Positions 33,284 through 42,885 are shown, numbered from the stretch's first letter. The stretch: 64,000 nucleotides of DNA from Candidatus Electrothrix aestuarii (GCA_032595685.2 CP159373.1:455001-519000), one strand, 5' to 3'. Notes: generated by a model not told the origin, from the sequence alone. Numbers and translations are program-made.

Positions 33284-35137
33284 CTAATACTCCCTGTCAT
33301 TCTCCGCAAACAGAGGAATAGAGTAATTCCCGCCAAAGGCCTTAAAGATATTATTGATGCCGTCATCATCTGAGGCGTACATATCCTTCCGGCTGTGGAC
33401 AAGCTCCCTGACCTCCTCGGTAAACCCGCCAGTGGAGATCAACCAGAAACGGATTCCCGGAACGGGTAGGCCCTCTTCATCCTGTTGCTGCCTGAAAACC
33501 TCTGCTGCTGCCTCCAGCTTTTCAACTTGGGCTATCCCCATAGCTTGGCGGGTATACTTATATTCGCAGAGCCACACCCGATCCTCTGCTGCTTCTCTGC
33601 CCAGCACGTCAATCTGATAGGCCGGACGTGCCGAGGCCTTGACAATCTGGGTTCTGACGTACTGAAACAGCGGCACTTCTACCGTTTCTTCATGTTCACC
33701 CTTATCTGTTCCGGCGGCGAACCAGGCAGCCGGTAGTTTCTCATAATTGAACTTGAGCATGGAAACCTCAGCCACTATTTCCAAAAACTTCCCCTTCATG
33801 GTGTTGATCAATCCCTGCTGGCTCAGATCTACCTCATCAACCCCTTCCAGATCCTGCTCATAGACAAACTTGATAAAACGCATCAGACAGATGTCGTTAA
33901 AGGAGTAGAATTTTTCCGCGCTCCGATAGACCAGGTCTGCTGCATAGAGCTTTTCGATCTTCTTTGCCACCGCCTTTTTCGGTACCCCGAGTTTATCGGC
34001 AATGGCCTTGGTATCCACAGGTTGATTATTATAGAGGGTAAAATAGTAGATGATCTTTTTGCCCAGTTCTGTGTCATCATCCTGATTGATCAGATCCCGG
34101 TTATTATCAAAATGGGTCCGCCAGAAACCGTAGATCTTGCCGTTTTCGATCTCGTAGCGAATAACCCGGTTAATAGCCTGCTCGTTCTTGAAATTTTTCC
34201 CTTCACACTCAGACACTGCCAGACAATAGAGATAATACGGATGCCCTCCCACCTGAGCACTGGCATACATTGCCATTGCCGGACTGATTGTCAGCTCCGG
34301 AATGGTATAGTATTTGAGAGAGGTGTGCAGAAGCGTAGCCCCATCGGGCACAGAAAATGGTTTTAAATATTTAAATCCAAATCGTCCGCCCAAGGGACCC
34401 CCCATGACCGTCTTGAACACCATCGTCACCGCAGAACCAGACACCAACATGGGGGCCTTGCGGCTCTGGGCCTGCCGGTCATAGGTATTAGCAAGCCGGA
34501 TAGCTCCTTGACCAAAGGATCTATCCTTGCTATCCATAAGTTCCTCGGGCATGTCGTAGATACAGAGCTGCATATCCTGAAACTCATCAATGATCACCGC
34601 TACCCGTGTATCGGTGAATGAGGCCAGCTCTTCTGGCTCCCGGATAAAGGAATCCCAATGATGGAGCGCAGTTTCATCATTGCCCCGATTATAGCGTTCA
34701 AGAAAGATCGCAACACGCTCCAGAGCCAGGCGACCGGCTGCCGAATCCGCCTTCTGGTTGAGCAATTGCTCCAGATCAATATTTGTATTGCGGAACAGCA
34801 CCGAATCCTGCTCACAGTAGGCCAGGTACTGACGATAAAAGGTAGTCGCATATTCCAAAAGGAATTTCCTGAGCGTCCGTTTCTCCCTGGTCATCTTAAA
34901 GTAAAACGGAGCCACCTTATACTCGGGCTTAAAAAAGACCGTGTTGACCAACCGATCCAGAAACACAGTCTTGCCGATTCTTCGGGGCGCGATCAGGGCC
35001 GTGCTTGGTGCAGCCATGCGTTGAATTGCCACAATCCATTGCTCCATCTCACGCAGGAGTTCCACCCGGTCGGTGAATTCGTCCTCACGAACCATTTCCT
35101 CAACCGGCCATATTTTTATACTCGACATAGTATCCAT
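33284..35137 (-). CDS. AAA ATPase with a C-terminal PD-(D/E)XK nuclease-like domain, 617 aa
   Basis: An Archaeal-ATPase-like protein: Walker A LIAPRRIGKTVFLDRL (about 48-63), Walker B VAVIIDEFQDMQL (about 178-190), a sensor segment MLVSGSAVTMVF, a winged-helix region (GVPKKAVAKKIEKLYAADLV), and a C-terminal domain with YQIDVLG (D510) and WLCEYKYTRQ (E525, K527), the D-ExK pattern of PD-(D/E)XK nucleases. Such proteins have been linked to mobile elements and defence, but their targets are unknown. It is convergent with endA and its neighbour and lies in an accessory zone with toxin-antitoxin genes. Confidence 0.78.
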   Translation of the reverse strand: MDTMSSIKIWPVEEMVREDEFTDRVELLREMEQWIVAIQRMAAPSTALIAPRRIGKTVFLDRLVNTVFFKPEYKVAPFYFKMTREKRTLRKFLLEYATTFYRQYLAYCEQDSVLFRNTNIDLEQLLNQKADSAAGRLALERVAIFLERYNRGNDETALHHWDSFIREPEELASFTDTRVAVIIDEFQDMQLCIYDMPEELMDSKDRSFGQGAIRLANTYDRQAQSRKAPMLVSGSAVTMVFKTVMGGPLGGRFGFKYLKPFSVPDGATLLHTSLKYYTIPELTISPAMAMYASAQVGGHPYYLYCLAVSECEGKNFKNEQAINRVIRYEIENGKIYGFWRTHFDNNRDLINQDDDTELGKKIIYYFTLYNNQPVDTKAIADKLGVPKKAVAKKIEKLYAADLVYRSAEKFYSFNDICLMRFIKFVYEQDLEGVDEVDLSQQGLINTMKGKFLEIVAEVSMLKFNYEKLPAAWFAAGTDKGEHEETVEVPLFQYVRTQIVKASARPAYQIDVLGREAAEDRVWLCEYKYTRQAMGIAQVEKLEAAAEVFRQQQDEEGLPVPGIRFWLISTGGFTEEVRELVHSRKDMYASDDDGINNIFKAFGGNYSIPLFAENDREY

Positions 35138-35252
35138 TTTGAAAGCTTAGGCAGCAGGCCAAGATTGCCGGTGAGACGAGAGGGCAATAAATGGTGTGGT
35201 GTTAGAAAAGACAATCAGAGTAGCTTTATTTCCCGGAGAAAATCATCCGCCT

Positions 35253-35594
35253 TCAGGAAGCCTTGAGCATAAAGTCCACATGCACGGCATCAAAGGGGAA
35301 CTCTATCTCATCGTTGTTCTTTTTTCGGAGAATGCCCGCCATCAACAGCGCGTCCACATCATCCTGTACAGCCCGGATACCCTTCTCCACCTTTTCCGCC
35401 GCTTCCCGTACCGTTATTGCTCCGGCACCGGTCATCATTTTCAGCAAATCCCATCGCTCGGCAGTCAGCAAAGTAAAAAGAAGGGAGGGTGATTCAAAGG
35501 TGAGCAGGTTTCCCTGTGGCTTTCCCTCACATGCCTGAAGGAAACGTCGGTTCGTCTCTTCGCGGGAAGAGACTGCCAAGGTAAGAGCACGCAT
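35253..35594 (-). CDS. Winged-helix DNA-binding protein (HVO_A0114-like), antitoxin-type, 113 aa
   Basis: A short regulator with a wHTH core: FESPSLLFTLLTAERWDLLK, then MTGAGAITVREAAEKVEKG (recognition-type helices) and RAVQDDVDALLMAGILRKKN. This fits the HVO_A0114 family, often the antitoxin beside a TumE-like toxin. The expected toxin gene is not intact: just upstream, from GTG near 35659, a short frame encodes NGAVRLYDFWNYEDNLEE and is closed by a stop upstream. The gene may be an orphan or use a partner not yet recognised. Confidence 0.65.
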   Translation of the reverse strand: MRALTLAVSSREETNRRFLQACEGKPQGNLLTFESPSLLFTLLTAERWDLLKMMTGAGAITVREAAEKVEKGIRAVQDDVDALLMAGILRKKNNDEIEFPFDAVHVDFMLKAS

Positions 35595-35721
35595 GATTAT
35601 TCCTCCAGGTTGTCCTCATAATTCCAAAAATCATAAAGCCGTACCGCTCCGTTCACTCACTGCCTCATCACGAAATTATCCGAACACTTGGCGCAGTACA
35701 TCAGGACGCTTGCCCGCCTGA

Positions 35722-35928
35722 TTATCGACAAGCAAAGCGGGTCCGCTGCAATGCCAAATCAGGCTCCTGCGGCGGAACGGGCGGCGGAGGTACAACCGCC
35801 CATCCTTCCGCCGCATGCTTTCTCTCTCCGGCTTTCAGGTCGTCATAAATCCGATCTAAATCATAACTCATGCCAGCTGCATGTTGTTCTCGAACTCTGC
35901 GTACTTCTTTGATAATACTGTCACTCAT
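35722..35928 (-). CDS. Small antitoxin-like protein paired with a PIN toxin, 68 aa
   Basis: MSDSIIKEVRRVREQHAAGM then SYDLDRIYDDLKAGERKH resembles the small SDxIIxEVRxxRDEHA family often placed directly beside PIN-domain genes. Its start overlaps the 3' end of the PIN gene by 8 nt, so the two are co-translated. A proline-rich tail (VVPPPPVPPQEPD) is longer than usual. It probably binds and silences the PIN RNase, but there is no recognised DNA-binding domain. Confidence 0.6.
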   Translation of the reverse strand: MSDSIIKEVRRVREQHAAGMSYDLDRIYDDLKAGERKHAAEGWAVVPPPPVPPQEPDLALQRTRFACR

Positions 35929-36400
35929 CTTCGCCTCCTAATAGCTCCTCGGGTGTGCAGATAAACGGCAGGAACAAGCCCTTGAGTCGGAAATGCTCCG
36001 CAATGCGAGCCTGAATTTCCGGATTGGCTATGTGCTTGCAATTCCACGTCAGCAAATAATCGACAAAGTGAACTGTTGCTATCGCAATATGCAATGCGTC
36101 CTCACTTGCCTTCACGGGAACTATGCCTGCTGCAACCAAATCCTTCGCCAGCTCAATGCCGTCAACAGTGATTTCAAGCAGCTTGATACCTTGCAGTGCG
36201 GCAAGACGTTTGGCCGCCGCTTCTGAATTTCCCGCAGCGCACTCGGTAAGAACAAGTTCCGACACTGACAAATCGAACTCATCCCGCCTGTCCCAAAACA
36301 TATACGTGCTCTGTTGATGACCTGCCTCAATCACATTCCTGCTTGGGCGGGCCGTCAGGTAACTGACAACAGAGGTTTCAATATAGACCTTGCGTTTCAT
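35921..36400 (-). CDS. PIN-domain ribonuclease, VapC-type toxin
   Basis: A 159-residue PIN domain: KVYIETSVVSYLTARPSR (first acidic residue E8), SELVLTECAAGNS, VPVKASEDALHIAIATVHFV (D in the second acidic cluster) and LLTWNCKHIANPEI (third). Start ATG 36400; an in-frame ATG 9 nt earlier is also possible and neither has a clear ribosome site. PIN toxins cut RNA. With the small overlapping gene it forms a likely toxin-antitoxin pair. The toxin-first order is the reverse of most VapBC operons. Confidence 0.75.
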   Translation of the reverse strand: MKRKVYIETSVVSYLTARPSRNVIEAGHQQSTYMFWDRRDEFDLSVSELVLTECAAGNSEAAAKRLAALQGIKLLEITVDGIELAKDLVAAGIVPVKASEDALHIAIATVHFVDYLLTWNCKHIANPEIQARIAEHFRLKGLFLPFICTPEELLGGEDE

Positions 36401-36500
36401 AATAATCATACTATACCAAGATCCGCCTGATTTCTCAATCAAGTCGATACACGGACTTGTGTCAGGGGGAGATAGCTGCCTGCCGGAAAGCCGAACGCAA

Positions 36501-36974
36501 TCAGCAGGCAGGTTCTGGAAAGGTGTGCGGGAGGGGCGGAAGCTGCTCCCTTTGGGGATCACCATGCGTCACAAGGGGATTGCCTTCCTCCTCTTGAGGA
36601 TCATCGTGCGTCACAGGGGGATTGCCTTCCTCCCCTTGGGGATCATCATCCGTCACAGGGGGATAGTCCTTCGCACCTTGGGGATTATCGTTCGTCACAA
36701 GGGGATTGCCATTCGCCCCTTGGGGATCATCGTGCGTCACAAGGGGATAGCCTTTCGCCCCTTGGGGATCATCATGCGTCACAAGGGGATTGCCTTTCGC
36801 CCCTTGGGGATCATCATGCGTCACAAGGGGATTGCCTTTCGCCCCTTGGGGATAACCCTGCGCCCCTAGGGGATCATCATGTGTCACGAGGGGATAGCCC
36901 TTCGCTCCTTGGGGAGAACTGAGCAGGGGAATGAGAAGGACTACTTGTTTTCCGAGGTTCCGTATCTTTCTCAT
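36501..36974 (-). CDS. Putative 14-residue-repeat protein over a 42-bp minisatellite
   Basis: An open frame from ATG 36974 (MRKIRNLGKQVVLLIPLLSS) runs across the 42-bp repeats as 14-residue units of the form QGAKGNPLVTHDDP. A plus-strand frame over the same DNA is also open, because a 42-bp unit keeps frame on both strands. Codon changes between units do not decide which strand, if either, is coding. The basic-plus-hydrophobic N-terminus might be a weak export signal. Treat as hypothetical. Confidence 0.3.
   Translation of the reverse strand: MRKIRNLGKQVVLLIPLLSSPQGAKGYPLVTHDDPLGAQGYPQGAKGNPLVTHDDPQGAKGNPLVTHDDPQGAKGYPLVTHDDPQGANGNPLVTNDNPQGAKDYPPVTDDDPQGEEGNPPVTHDDPQEEEGNPLVTHGDPQREQLPPLPHTFPEPAC
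36548..36915. repeat. 42-bp tandem repeat (minisatellite), about nine units
   Basis: Units starting TCAC at 36569, 36611, 36653, 36695, 36737, 36779 and 36821 are exactly 42 bp apart; the next, at 36884, is 63 bp on (one unit plus a half). The consensus starts TCACAAGGGGATTGCCTTTC and carries CGCCCCTTGGGGATCATCAT. Units differ by several base changes, most similar toward 36737-36863. A run of ten G follows at 37011-37020. Confidence 0.95.
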
Positions 36975-37082
36975 CAGCTCGCTGGGAATAGCCAGCAAAC
37001 CCGCCAGCGTGGGGGGGGGGATGCGGGAATGTTAATGAAATAATTGTTCATCAATGCAAGGTTAGCGGTGCTGTATACCATA

Positions 37083-37733
37083 TTATTTTTTCTTGATTAT
37101 ATCTAGCAGACGAATTATTAATGCATTAATATCGATTCCAATCCCCATGATATTTGGTTTAATCCAGACAAGTTGACTCAGTTGATCGGCTTGGCTTAAC
37201 GAGCTCTCTTTTACCCCGCGTTCCTTTACTATTTGAGATATTTCATAAAGTAACTCTTTATTTTCTTCTTCGCCTATCTCTTCATCAAGTGCAATCAGCT
37301 GTTCCTTTGTCCTTTTAACATCTTTAAATGTTTCTGATAGCAATCTAATGTCTTGCTCATATTTATTTTGTAAATGGAGACTTAAGCTGGCTTTACGCAC
37401 AAGAAGTTCAATATGCTTCTTCTCAACGTTTAAGCTGTTAATTCTTTCTGACTTCTGTTTTATTTCTTTATCAGCGGCCTGCATCTCTTCTGCAAGATCA
37501 GCTACTTTTCTTAATGAATCTATCTCGATTGTCATCAAATCATTAGATGATATTACAGGAAGTGCTAGTGCCAGAAGGCCAAAAACTGAGGCAACACCAC
37601 CAATAACTGCTGTATATTTCAAGTAAATATCAAACGTAAAAGCAGAGATAATATTGAACTCTGCAACAATAAAACCTGCAACAAAGTAGAACAGCGAAAT
37701 TGTAAAAATCAACCTAATGAATCGCCTAAGCAT
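37083..37733 (-). CDS. Hypothetical two-helix membrane protein with a coiled coil, 216 aa
   Basis: Two N-terminal transmembrane helices (LIFTISLFYFVAGFIVAEFN, YTAVIGGVASVFGLLALALP) are followed by a long heptad-rich coiled coil (about 72-165, EEMQAADKEIKQKSERINSL onward) and a hydrophobic C-terminal end (GIGIDINALIIRLLDIIKKK). It is AT-rich compared with uvrA, as for acquired genes. The family is not recognised. The coil probably faces the cytoplasm; a role in membrane stress or phage sensing is only a guess. Confidence 0.6.
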   Translation of the reverse strand: MLRRFIRLIFTISLFYFVAGFIVAEFNIISAFTFDIYLKYTAVIGGVASVFGLLALALPVISSNDLMTIEIDSLRKVADLAEEMQAADKEIKQKSERINSLNVEKKHIELLVRKASLSLHLQNKYEQDIRLLSETFKDVKRTKEQLIALDEEIGEEENKELLYEISQIVKERGVKESSLSQADQLSQLVWIKPNIMGIGIDINALIIRLLDIIKKK

Positions 37734-37783
37734 TTATTTATCCTATTTTAAATAAAAAGTCGTGTAGGTGCGGCAACTGTACC

Positions 37784-40627
37784 TCACCTCACCCCCAAAA
37801 CCTGCTTCAAAAACCGCCCGGTAAACGACTCCGGCACAGCAGCAATCTCCTCCGGCGTACCGCAGGCCACCACCTGCCCGCCCCCGTCTCCGCCTTCCGG
37901 GCCGATATCAATAATATGATCCGCCGTCTTGATCACATCCAGATTATGCTCAATCACCACCACGGTATTGCCGCTGTCCACCAAGCGGTTGAGGACCAGC
38001 AGCAGGTGCTGGATATCCGCCGGATGCAGGCCGGTGGTGGGTTCGTCCAGGATGTACAGGGTCTGTCCGGTGGAGCGTTTGCTCAACTCACGGGCCAGCT
38101 TGACCCGCTGGGCCTCGCCCCCGGACAGGGTCACTGAGGACTGGCCCAGGGTGATGTAGCCCAGCCCCACATCCAGCACGGTCTGGAGCCGATTCTTGAT
38201 GGGCGGGATATTCTGGAAAAAGTCCAGGGCCTCTTCCACAGTCATCTCCAGGATGTCGGCGATATTCTTGCCCCGATACTTGATCTCCAGGGTCTCCCGG
38301 TTATAGCGTCTGCCCTGACAGGTCTCGCAGGTGACGTAGATATCCGGCAGAAAGTGCATGGCGATACGTAGCACCCCGTCGCCCTCACATGCCTCGCAGC
38401 GACCGCCCTTGATGTTGAAGCTGAAGCGGCCCAGCTTATAGCCCCGCGCCCTGGACTCAGGCAGGCGGGCCAGCAACTCCCGGATAGGCGTAAGCACCCC
38501 GGTATAGGTGGCCGGATTGGAGCGCGGTGTCCTGCCGATGGGACTCTGGTCGATATCAATGACCTTGTCCAGCTGATCCAGCCCGTGCAGGAGCCTGGGC
38601 CTGTCGCCATCCTGAAGCACTGCGTGCGCCTCCTTGTACAGGGTCTCCATGACCAGGGAGCTCTTGCCCGAGCCGGAGACTCCGGTGACACAGGTCATCA
38701 CTCCTAGAGGAAAACGCACCGTCAGATCGCGGAGATTATTGATGGTCGCGCCCTTGACGGTCAGGCCGTACTTAGTCGCCTTGCGCACCTTCCGCCGTTT
38801 TTTGGGCACAGCAATGGTTAACCTGCCGGAAAGATAACCGCCAGTCAGCGATTCCTTGCAATCCAGCAGGCCGGGGACCGGGCCGGAATAAAGGATCTCG
38901 CCGCCATGCACGCCCGCACCGGGGCCGATATCCAGGATATGGTCTGCCGAGGCAATGGTGTCGGTATCGTGCTCCACCACGATGACCGTATTACCCAGGT
39001 CGCGCAGGTTCAACAGGGTCTTGATCAGCTTGTTATTATCGCGCTGGTGCAGGCCGATACTGGGTTCATCCAGGATGTACAACACCCCGGCCAGCCGGGA
39101 GCCGATCTGGGAGGCCAGCCTGATCCGCTGGGCCTCGCCGCCGGACAGGGTTCCGGCCTTGCGCTCCAGGGAGAGATAACCCAGCCCCACCCCGTGCAGG
39201 AAGCCGAGCCGCTCCTGCACCTCCTTGAGCACCGGCTCGGCAATCACCTGATAACTCCCGCTGAACTCCATAGCTGTCAGCTCCTTAATGAGATGATCAA
39301 TGGACATCCGGGTGAGCTCGACAATAGAATACCCGCCCACCAAGACAGCCAAGGCCTCGGGCTTGAGCCGATCCCCATGACAGACCGGGCAGGGTTGCTC
39401 CTTCATAAAGCGGGCTGTCTCCTCCCGTACTCTGGACGAAGTGGTCTCCAGAAAGAGACGATCCATGCGGGGGATAATGCCCTCAAAGGGGATCTGAGAA
39501 ACCAAACGCCGGTTGCCCCGGCTGTAACGAAATTCTATGCGCTGCTTGCCGGAACCGTAGAGAAAGACCTGCTTTACCTCGTCAGAGAGTTTGTGAAAGG
39601 GCGTTGCCGGATCAAAATCGTAATGGATGGCCAGGGCCTGAATCCATTGGGCATTATGGGTGGCCAACTTGCGTCGCGACCACGGGGCAATGGCTCCCTC
39701 CTCCAAAGAGAGACCGGGATCGGGTATGATGAGCTGCTCGGCAAAGACCTGCTTCACCCCGAGACCGCTGCATTCCGGGCAGGCCCCTTGGGGATTATTA
39801 AAAGAGAACAACTGGGTGGATAGCTCCTGCACCGAGATCCCGCAGGCATGGCAGGCTGCGGACTCGGAAAAAAGCACCTCCTCGCCGCTGTCCGGGAACT
39901 GGACCAGCATGGTGCCCTCACTCAGGCCCACTGCTGTGGACACGGACTCATCCAGCCGCCTGCGAATACCCGGCTTGAGCACCACTCGATCCACCACCAC
40001 CTCGATGGAGTGAAAGATATTTTTCTTGAGCTTGATCTCTTCACTGAGAGCACGAACCTCACCATCCACCCGCACCCGGACATAACCGTCCTTGCGCAGC
40101 TCCTGGAGGATCTGCTCGTGACTGCCCTTTTTGCGAACCACCAGCGGAGAGAGCAGAATGACCTTCTCCGGTCGCTCCGCTCCTTCAGAACGATTCAGCA
40201 GGGTATTGACCATATCCTCAATGGACTGAGAGCTGATGGCCTCGCCGCATTTCGGGCAATGGGGCTGTCCGGCCCGAGCAAAGAGCAGGCGCAGGTGGTC
40301 GTAGATTTCGGTCACCGTGCCCACCGTGGATCGAGGATTTCTGGAGGTGGTCTTCTGCTCAATGGAAACCGCTGGCGACAAGCCCTCCAGCAGATCCACG
40401 TCCGGCTTGTCCATCTGCCCAAGGAACTGGCGGGCATAGGTGGACAGGGATTCCACGTAGCGACGTTGGCCCTCGGCGTACAGGGTGTCGAAAGCCAGGG
40501 TGGATTTACCGGAGCCGGACAGGCCGGTGAAGACCACCAACTGGTTGCGGGGCAGATCAACGGAGATGTTCTTCAGGTTGTGCATCCGTGCGCCGCGCAC
40601 GGAGATGTATTGGGGTTCGGAGGTCAC
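37784..40627 (-). CDS. uvrA: Excinuclease ABC subunit A
   Basis: A 947-residue UvrA with all landmarks: Walker A motifs [14 protein letters not shown] (about 34-47) and [14 protein letters not shown] (about 649-662), ABC signatures [14 protein letters not shown] and [14 protein letters not shown], Walker B blocks [15 protein letters not shown] and [15 protein letters not shown], and the zinc-binding Cys sets ([25 protein letters not shown]). It recognises DNA damage with UvrB in nucleotide excision repair. No uvrB or uvrC lies next to it. The N-terminal start [20 protein letters not shown] is standard. Confidence 0.98.
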   Translation of the reverse strand: MTSEPQYISVRGARMHNLKNISVDLPRNQLVVFTGLSGSGKSTLAFDTLYAEGQRRYVESLSTYARQFLGQMDKPDVDLLEGLSPAVSIEQKTTSRNPRSTVGTVTEIYDHLRLLFARAGQPHCPKCGEAISSQSIEDMVNTLLNRSEGAERPEKVILLSPLVVRKKGSHEQILQELRKDGYVRVRVDGEVRALSEEIKLKKNIFHSIEVVVDRVVLKPGIRRRLDESVSTAVGLSEGTMLVQFPDSGEEVLFSESAACHACGISVQELSTQLFSFNNPQGACPECSGLGVKQVFAEQLIIPDPGLSLEEGAIAPWSRRKLATHNAQWIQALAIHYDFDPATPFHKLSDEVKQVFLYGSGKQRIEFRYSRGNRRLVSQIPFEGIIPRMDRLFLETTSSRVREETARFMKEQPCPVCHGDRLKPEALAVLVGGYSIVELTRMSIDHLIKELTAMEFSGSYQVIAEPVLKEVQERLGFLHGVGLGYLSLERKAGTLSGGEAQRIRLASQIGSRLAGVLYILDEPSIGLHQRDNNKLIKTLLNLRDLGNTVIVVEHDTDTIASADHILDIGPGAGVHGGEILYSGPVPGLLDCKESLTGGYLSGRLTIAVPKKRRKVRKATKYGLTVKGATINNLRDLTVRFPLGVMTCVTGVSGSGKSSLVMETLYKEAHAVLQDGDRPRLLHGLDQLDKVIDIDQSPIGRTPRSNPATYTGVLTPIRELLARLPESRARGYKLGRFSFNIKGGRCEACEGDGVLRIAMHFLPDIYVTCETCQGRRYNRETLEIKYRGKNIADILEMTVEEALDFFQNIPPIKNRLQTVLDVGLGYITLGQSSVTLSGGEAQRVKLARELSKRSTGQTLYILDEPTTGLHPADIQHLLLVLNRLVDSGNTVVVIEHNLDVIKTADHIIDIGPEGGDGGGQVVACGTPEEIAAVPESFTGRFLKQVLGVR

Positions 40628-40675
40628 AGGAATTTACTCAGAGAAGGTTGCAGAAGATAGGGGAGTAATGGCTTT

Positions 40676-41230
40676 TCACTCCAAGGTCTTGCCGGTAAGG
40701 ATCGACCGGACGGCCATAATAAAGACTATCAGACTGAACAGCAGGATTGCACCGGGAAGCAGCACGCCGAATTTCCAGTTGGACGTCACCCACAAGTGCT
40801 GGGACGGCTCCTTGCTTTCATTGATAAAGGAACTGATCTCTTCCTCAATATCATCAAGGTTTACCGGAGAGACAGACAGGGATACGGGTGCCCCTGACCG
40901 ACTGTTTAGCTGAAGGACACCTTCGTCCTCTGCATTGCCGACAATCCTGCCTGTTGTTCTGCTGCCTTCCCGGATAGCCTTGCCATGCATTGTTTTCGAC
41001 TTCATGTCCCGGATATCCACAGCTGTCTCCTTAAAGGCCGGAATAAGAAAGAGGAGCTGTCGGGTGACGGTCGCATCAACACGCTCCTGATTGATGCGGT
41101 CAAGCTTGATGATGAACGTCGGGGAGATAAAGGTGATAATAAGTCCGGGGATACAGAAGAGCATTGCGGCACTGTAGACTGCTCTCAGCAGTTCAACCGG
41201 CCTTGATCTCCTCTTCTTGTCTTTTTGCAT
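40676..41230 (-). CDS. Hypothetical membrane protein, 184-207 aa
   Basis: Two hydrophobic segments, one near the N-terminus ([20 protein letters not shown]) and one near the C-terminus ([20 protein letters not shown]), bracket a polar part with an acidic stretch ([19 protein letters not shown]). The start is uncertain; ATG 41230 or 41299 (207 codons) are possible and neither has a ribosome site. I do not recognise the family. It sits 48 bp upstream of uvrA and is on the same strand. Confidence 0.5.
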   Translation of the reverse strand: MQKDKKRRSRPVELLRAVYSAAMLFCIPGLIITFISPTFIIKLDRINQERVDATVTRQLLFLIPAFKETAVDIRDMKSKTMHGKAIREGSRTTGRIVGNAEDEGVLQLNSRSGAPVSLSVSPVNLDDIEEEISSFINESKEPSQHLWVTSNWKFGVLLPGAILLFSLIVFIMAVRSILTGKTLE

Positions 41231-41373
41231 TGCGTCACTCAGGGGCAAGGGGTCAATGAGCTGGAGCAGTGCATGCCTCATCCTGTGCAACTGCACCATG
41301 TTCCGTTCAAGCCATCATACAGTTGCGGGAGGTTTTCCTCAAGGGTTTCTGTAGAGTGGTGTCTGTGGTGTGT

Positions 41374-41411
41374 GCGCTGCGTATGGAGATGTATTTTGGT
41401 TCGGAGGTCAC
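41374..41411 (-). pseudogene. Relic duplication of the uvrA 5' end
   Basis: 38 bp here match the uvrA start (40590-40627) at 33 of 38 positions. Translated on the minus strand they give TSEPKYISIRSAH, against [13 protein letters not shown] at the UvrA N-terminus. Only this tip survives. The surrounding 41300-41610 carries no other gene that I can recognise. A duplication or a second uvrA-like gene was probably lost here. Confidence 0.65.
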
Positions 41412-41610
41412 GGTTGAATATCCTGAATTCGTATAATAAGTGCATAGCCTCCTCAGGTACCTGATACAAAGAACATCTTTGAGTAAAATAAAACTCAGAT
41501 GTATTCTAAAAATAGGTACCAAGCTATTTTAGGAGGTTCCTGATTCAGGAGGAAGTCGCATAACGGAGGTTCCTCATTCCCCTGTTGGCCGCGTATTTGT
41601 ATTTCCCCAT

Positions 41611-41906
41611 TCACTCAAGCCGTATCGCATCAAACTGCCGGGAGATATTCGCACTGACCGCCCCCCTGACACCAGCGGCCTGCGCAAACTCCGACCAGCG
41701 TTCCACAGCAGCGGCAACCTCATCAAGTATCACTTCCACCTCTTTCTCCGCAACACCATACTCCCCTGCCAGTTCAACAACATGCCTGTACGCAGGAGCA
41801 CGGCCTGCACCGGTAACGATCATGCTGTGCTCGCCTCCGGGGCCGTCGGCAAAGGTGAGGAGATAAAGGTGATTATCTAGGCCGCAATCAAACCCCTTAC
41901 TTCAAC
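41611..41906 (-). pseudogene. C-terminal remnant of a HipA-like kinase gene
   Basis: The minus-strand frame, bounded upstream by a stop near 41907, reads CGLDNHLYLLTFADGPGGEH, then SMIVTGAGRAPAYRHVVELA and DEVAAAVERWSEFAQAAGV, to a stop at 41611. DNHL and GGEH..GxGRAPxxxH, then a helix with DEVAAAVxRWxEFAxxAGV, match the C-terminal region of HipA-family Ser/Thr kinases. The nucleotide-binding N-terminal and core are absent, and no HipB gene adjoins. It is a decayed toxin, not a working one. Confidence 0.7.
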
Positions 41907-41988
41907 CACCCGCTTGACCAGAAAGCCTTTTCAGACTATTATTCCAAAATACTTACACATTCATTCCACCAACCAGGAGAAAACGCTG

Positions 41989-42885
41989 ATGAAAAAGACG
42001 ATATGGGTCTGCACCTTCCTTATGGGGAGTCTTTTCTGCCTCAGTCAACAAACTGCCAACGCAGAAACAGAGTGCTATGTCTTTGGCAACTCACGACGAG
42101 GCGGAGAACAGATGTACAACAGCTGTGTTGACTGCTTCCGTCAAAGCCGCCGCTGTGAGCAACGTTGTTTTGATACAAACACGACCTGCACAGCTATGGG
42201 CAATGATCGATACGGCTCTCGCATCACCGTACAGGGTCCCCCGGCAAAACGAAAAAAGCGGGCAAGAAAAAAGGCCCTCCAACAGTGTAGACGGCAAGGT
42301 TTAATGAATTGCACAGTGCTTCGCTGCACAGACTCAAGGAATCGACAACCGATCAGTATGGAGGTATGCCGTTCCCAGCCAACCAGGGGCGACAGAAACT
42401 CACGGGATTGGGACAGAGGAAGAAATTCGCGGGTTTGGGATGGAAATTCACGAGATAGAGGCGTGGATTCGATGATTTGGGACAACAATCCACGGGACAA
42501 CAGGAATTCAGAAAATAGGAATAGGACAAGAACAGAACGACCGAGGAACCGCAATAATAATAGAAACACAGCGGCAAGAAGACCTCAACCTCAACCTCAA
42601 CCGACCCAACGATATGTAAAATCCTGGCAGCACCTCAAGGGACGTTGTGAAGGACATTCATATCCTAAAGTCGCCCAACAATGTGGTGGCAGTGGGGTCT
42701 GGCATGGAATCTATTGCAGGGTGACCTGGAGTGACGGGCGCACAGAGGACCTGCACGGAAAAGTTGACCTGAAAGATCCTTACGGACGCGCCTACTGCAC
42801 TCGACGCACCCGCCCAGCCAACTTCAACTGCGTCAGCCGCTGTGACAACACCAATGGTCCGTTGATGAACTTGCCTCGACCATAG
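41989..42885 (+). CDS. Secreted Cys/Arg/Asn-rich protein, 298 aa, unknown
   Basis: AGGAGAAA precedes ATG 41989. Signal peptide MKKTIWVCTFLMGSLFCLSQ, cleavage near ANA. The mature start has about ten cysteines in CxxC-like spacing (NSCVDCFRQSRRCEQRC, TTCTAMGND), then a basic block, a disordered Arg/Asp/Asn/Ser region (repeats such as NSRDWDRGRNSRVWDGNSRD), and a C-terminal part of about 75 residues with four more cysteines (RCEGHSYPKVAQQCGGSGVW; CVSRCDNTNG). It looks like a disulfide-bonded exported protein with two folded ends and a flexible middle. I do not recognise a family. It is monocistronic. Confidence 0.7.
   Translation: MKKTIWVCTFLMGSLFCLSQQTANAETECYVFGNSRRGGEQMYNSCVDCFRQSRRCEQRCFDTNTTCTAMGNDRYGSRITVQGPPAKRKKRARKKALQQCRRQGLMNCTVLRCTDSRNRQPISMEVCRSQPTRGDRNSRDWDRGRNSRVWDGNSRDRGVDSMIWDNNPRDNRNSENRNRTRTERPRNRNNNRNTAARRPQPQPQPTQRYVKSWQHLKGRCEGHSYPKVAQQCGGSGVWHGIYCRVTWSDGRTEDLHGKVDLKDPYGRAYCTRRTRPANFNCVSRCDNTNGPLMNLPRP

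Noticed and set aside
36548-36915. CRISPR array
   Set aside because: Units are adjacent with no unique spacers, diverge gradually, and no cas genes are present.
38906-39823. 305-codon plus-strand open frame opposite uvrA
   Set aside because: Fully inside uvrA, a certain gene, with no recognisable domain.
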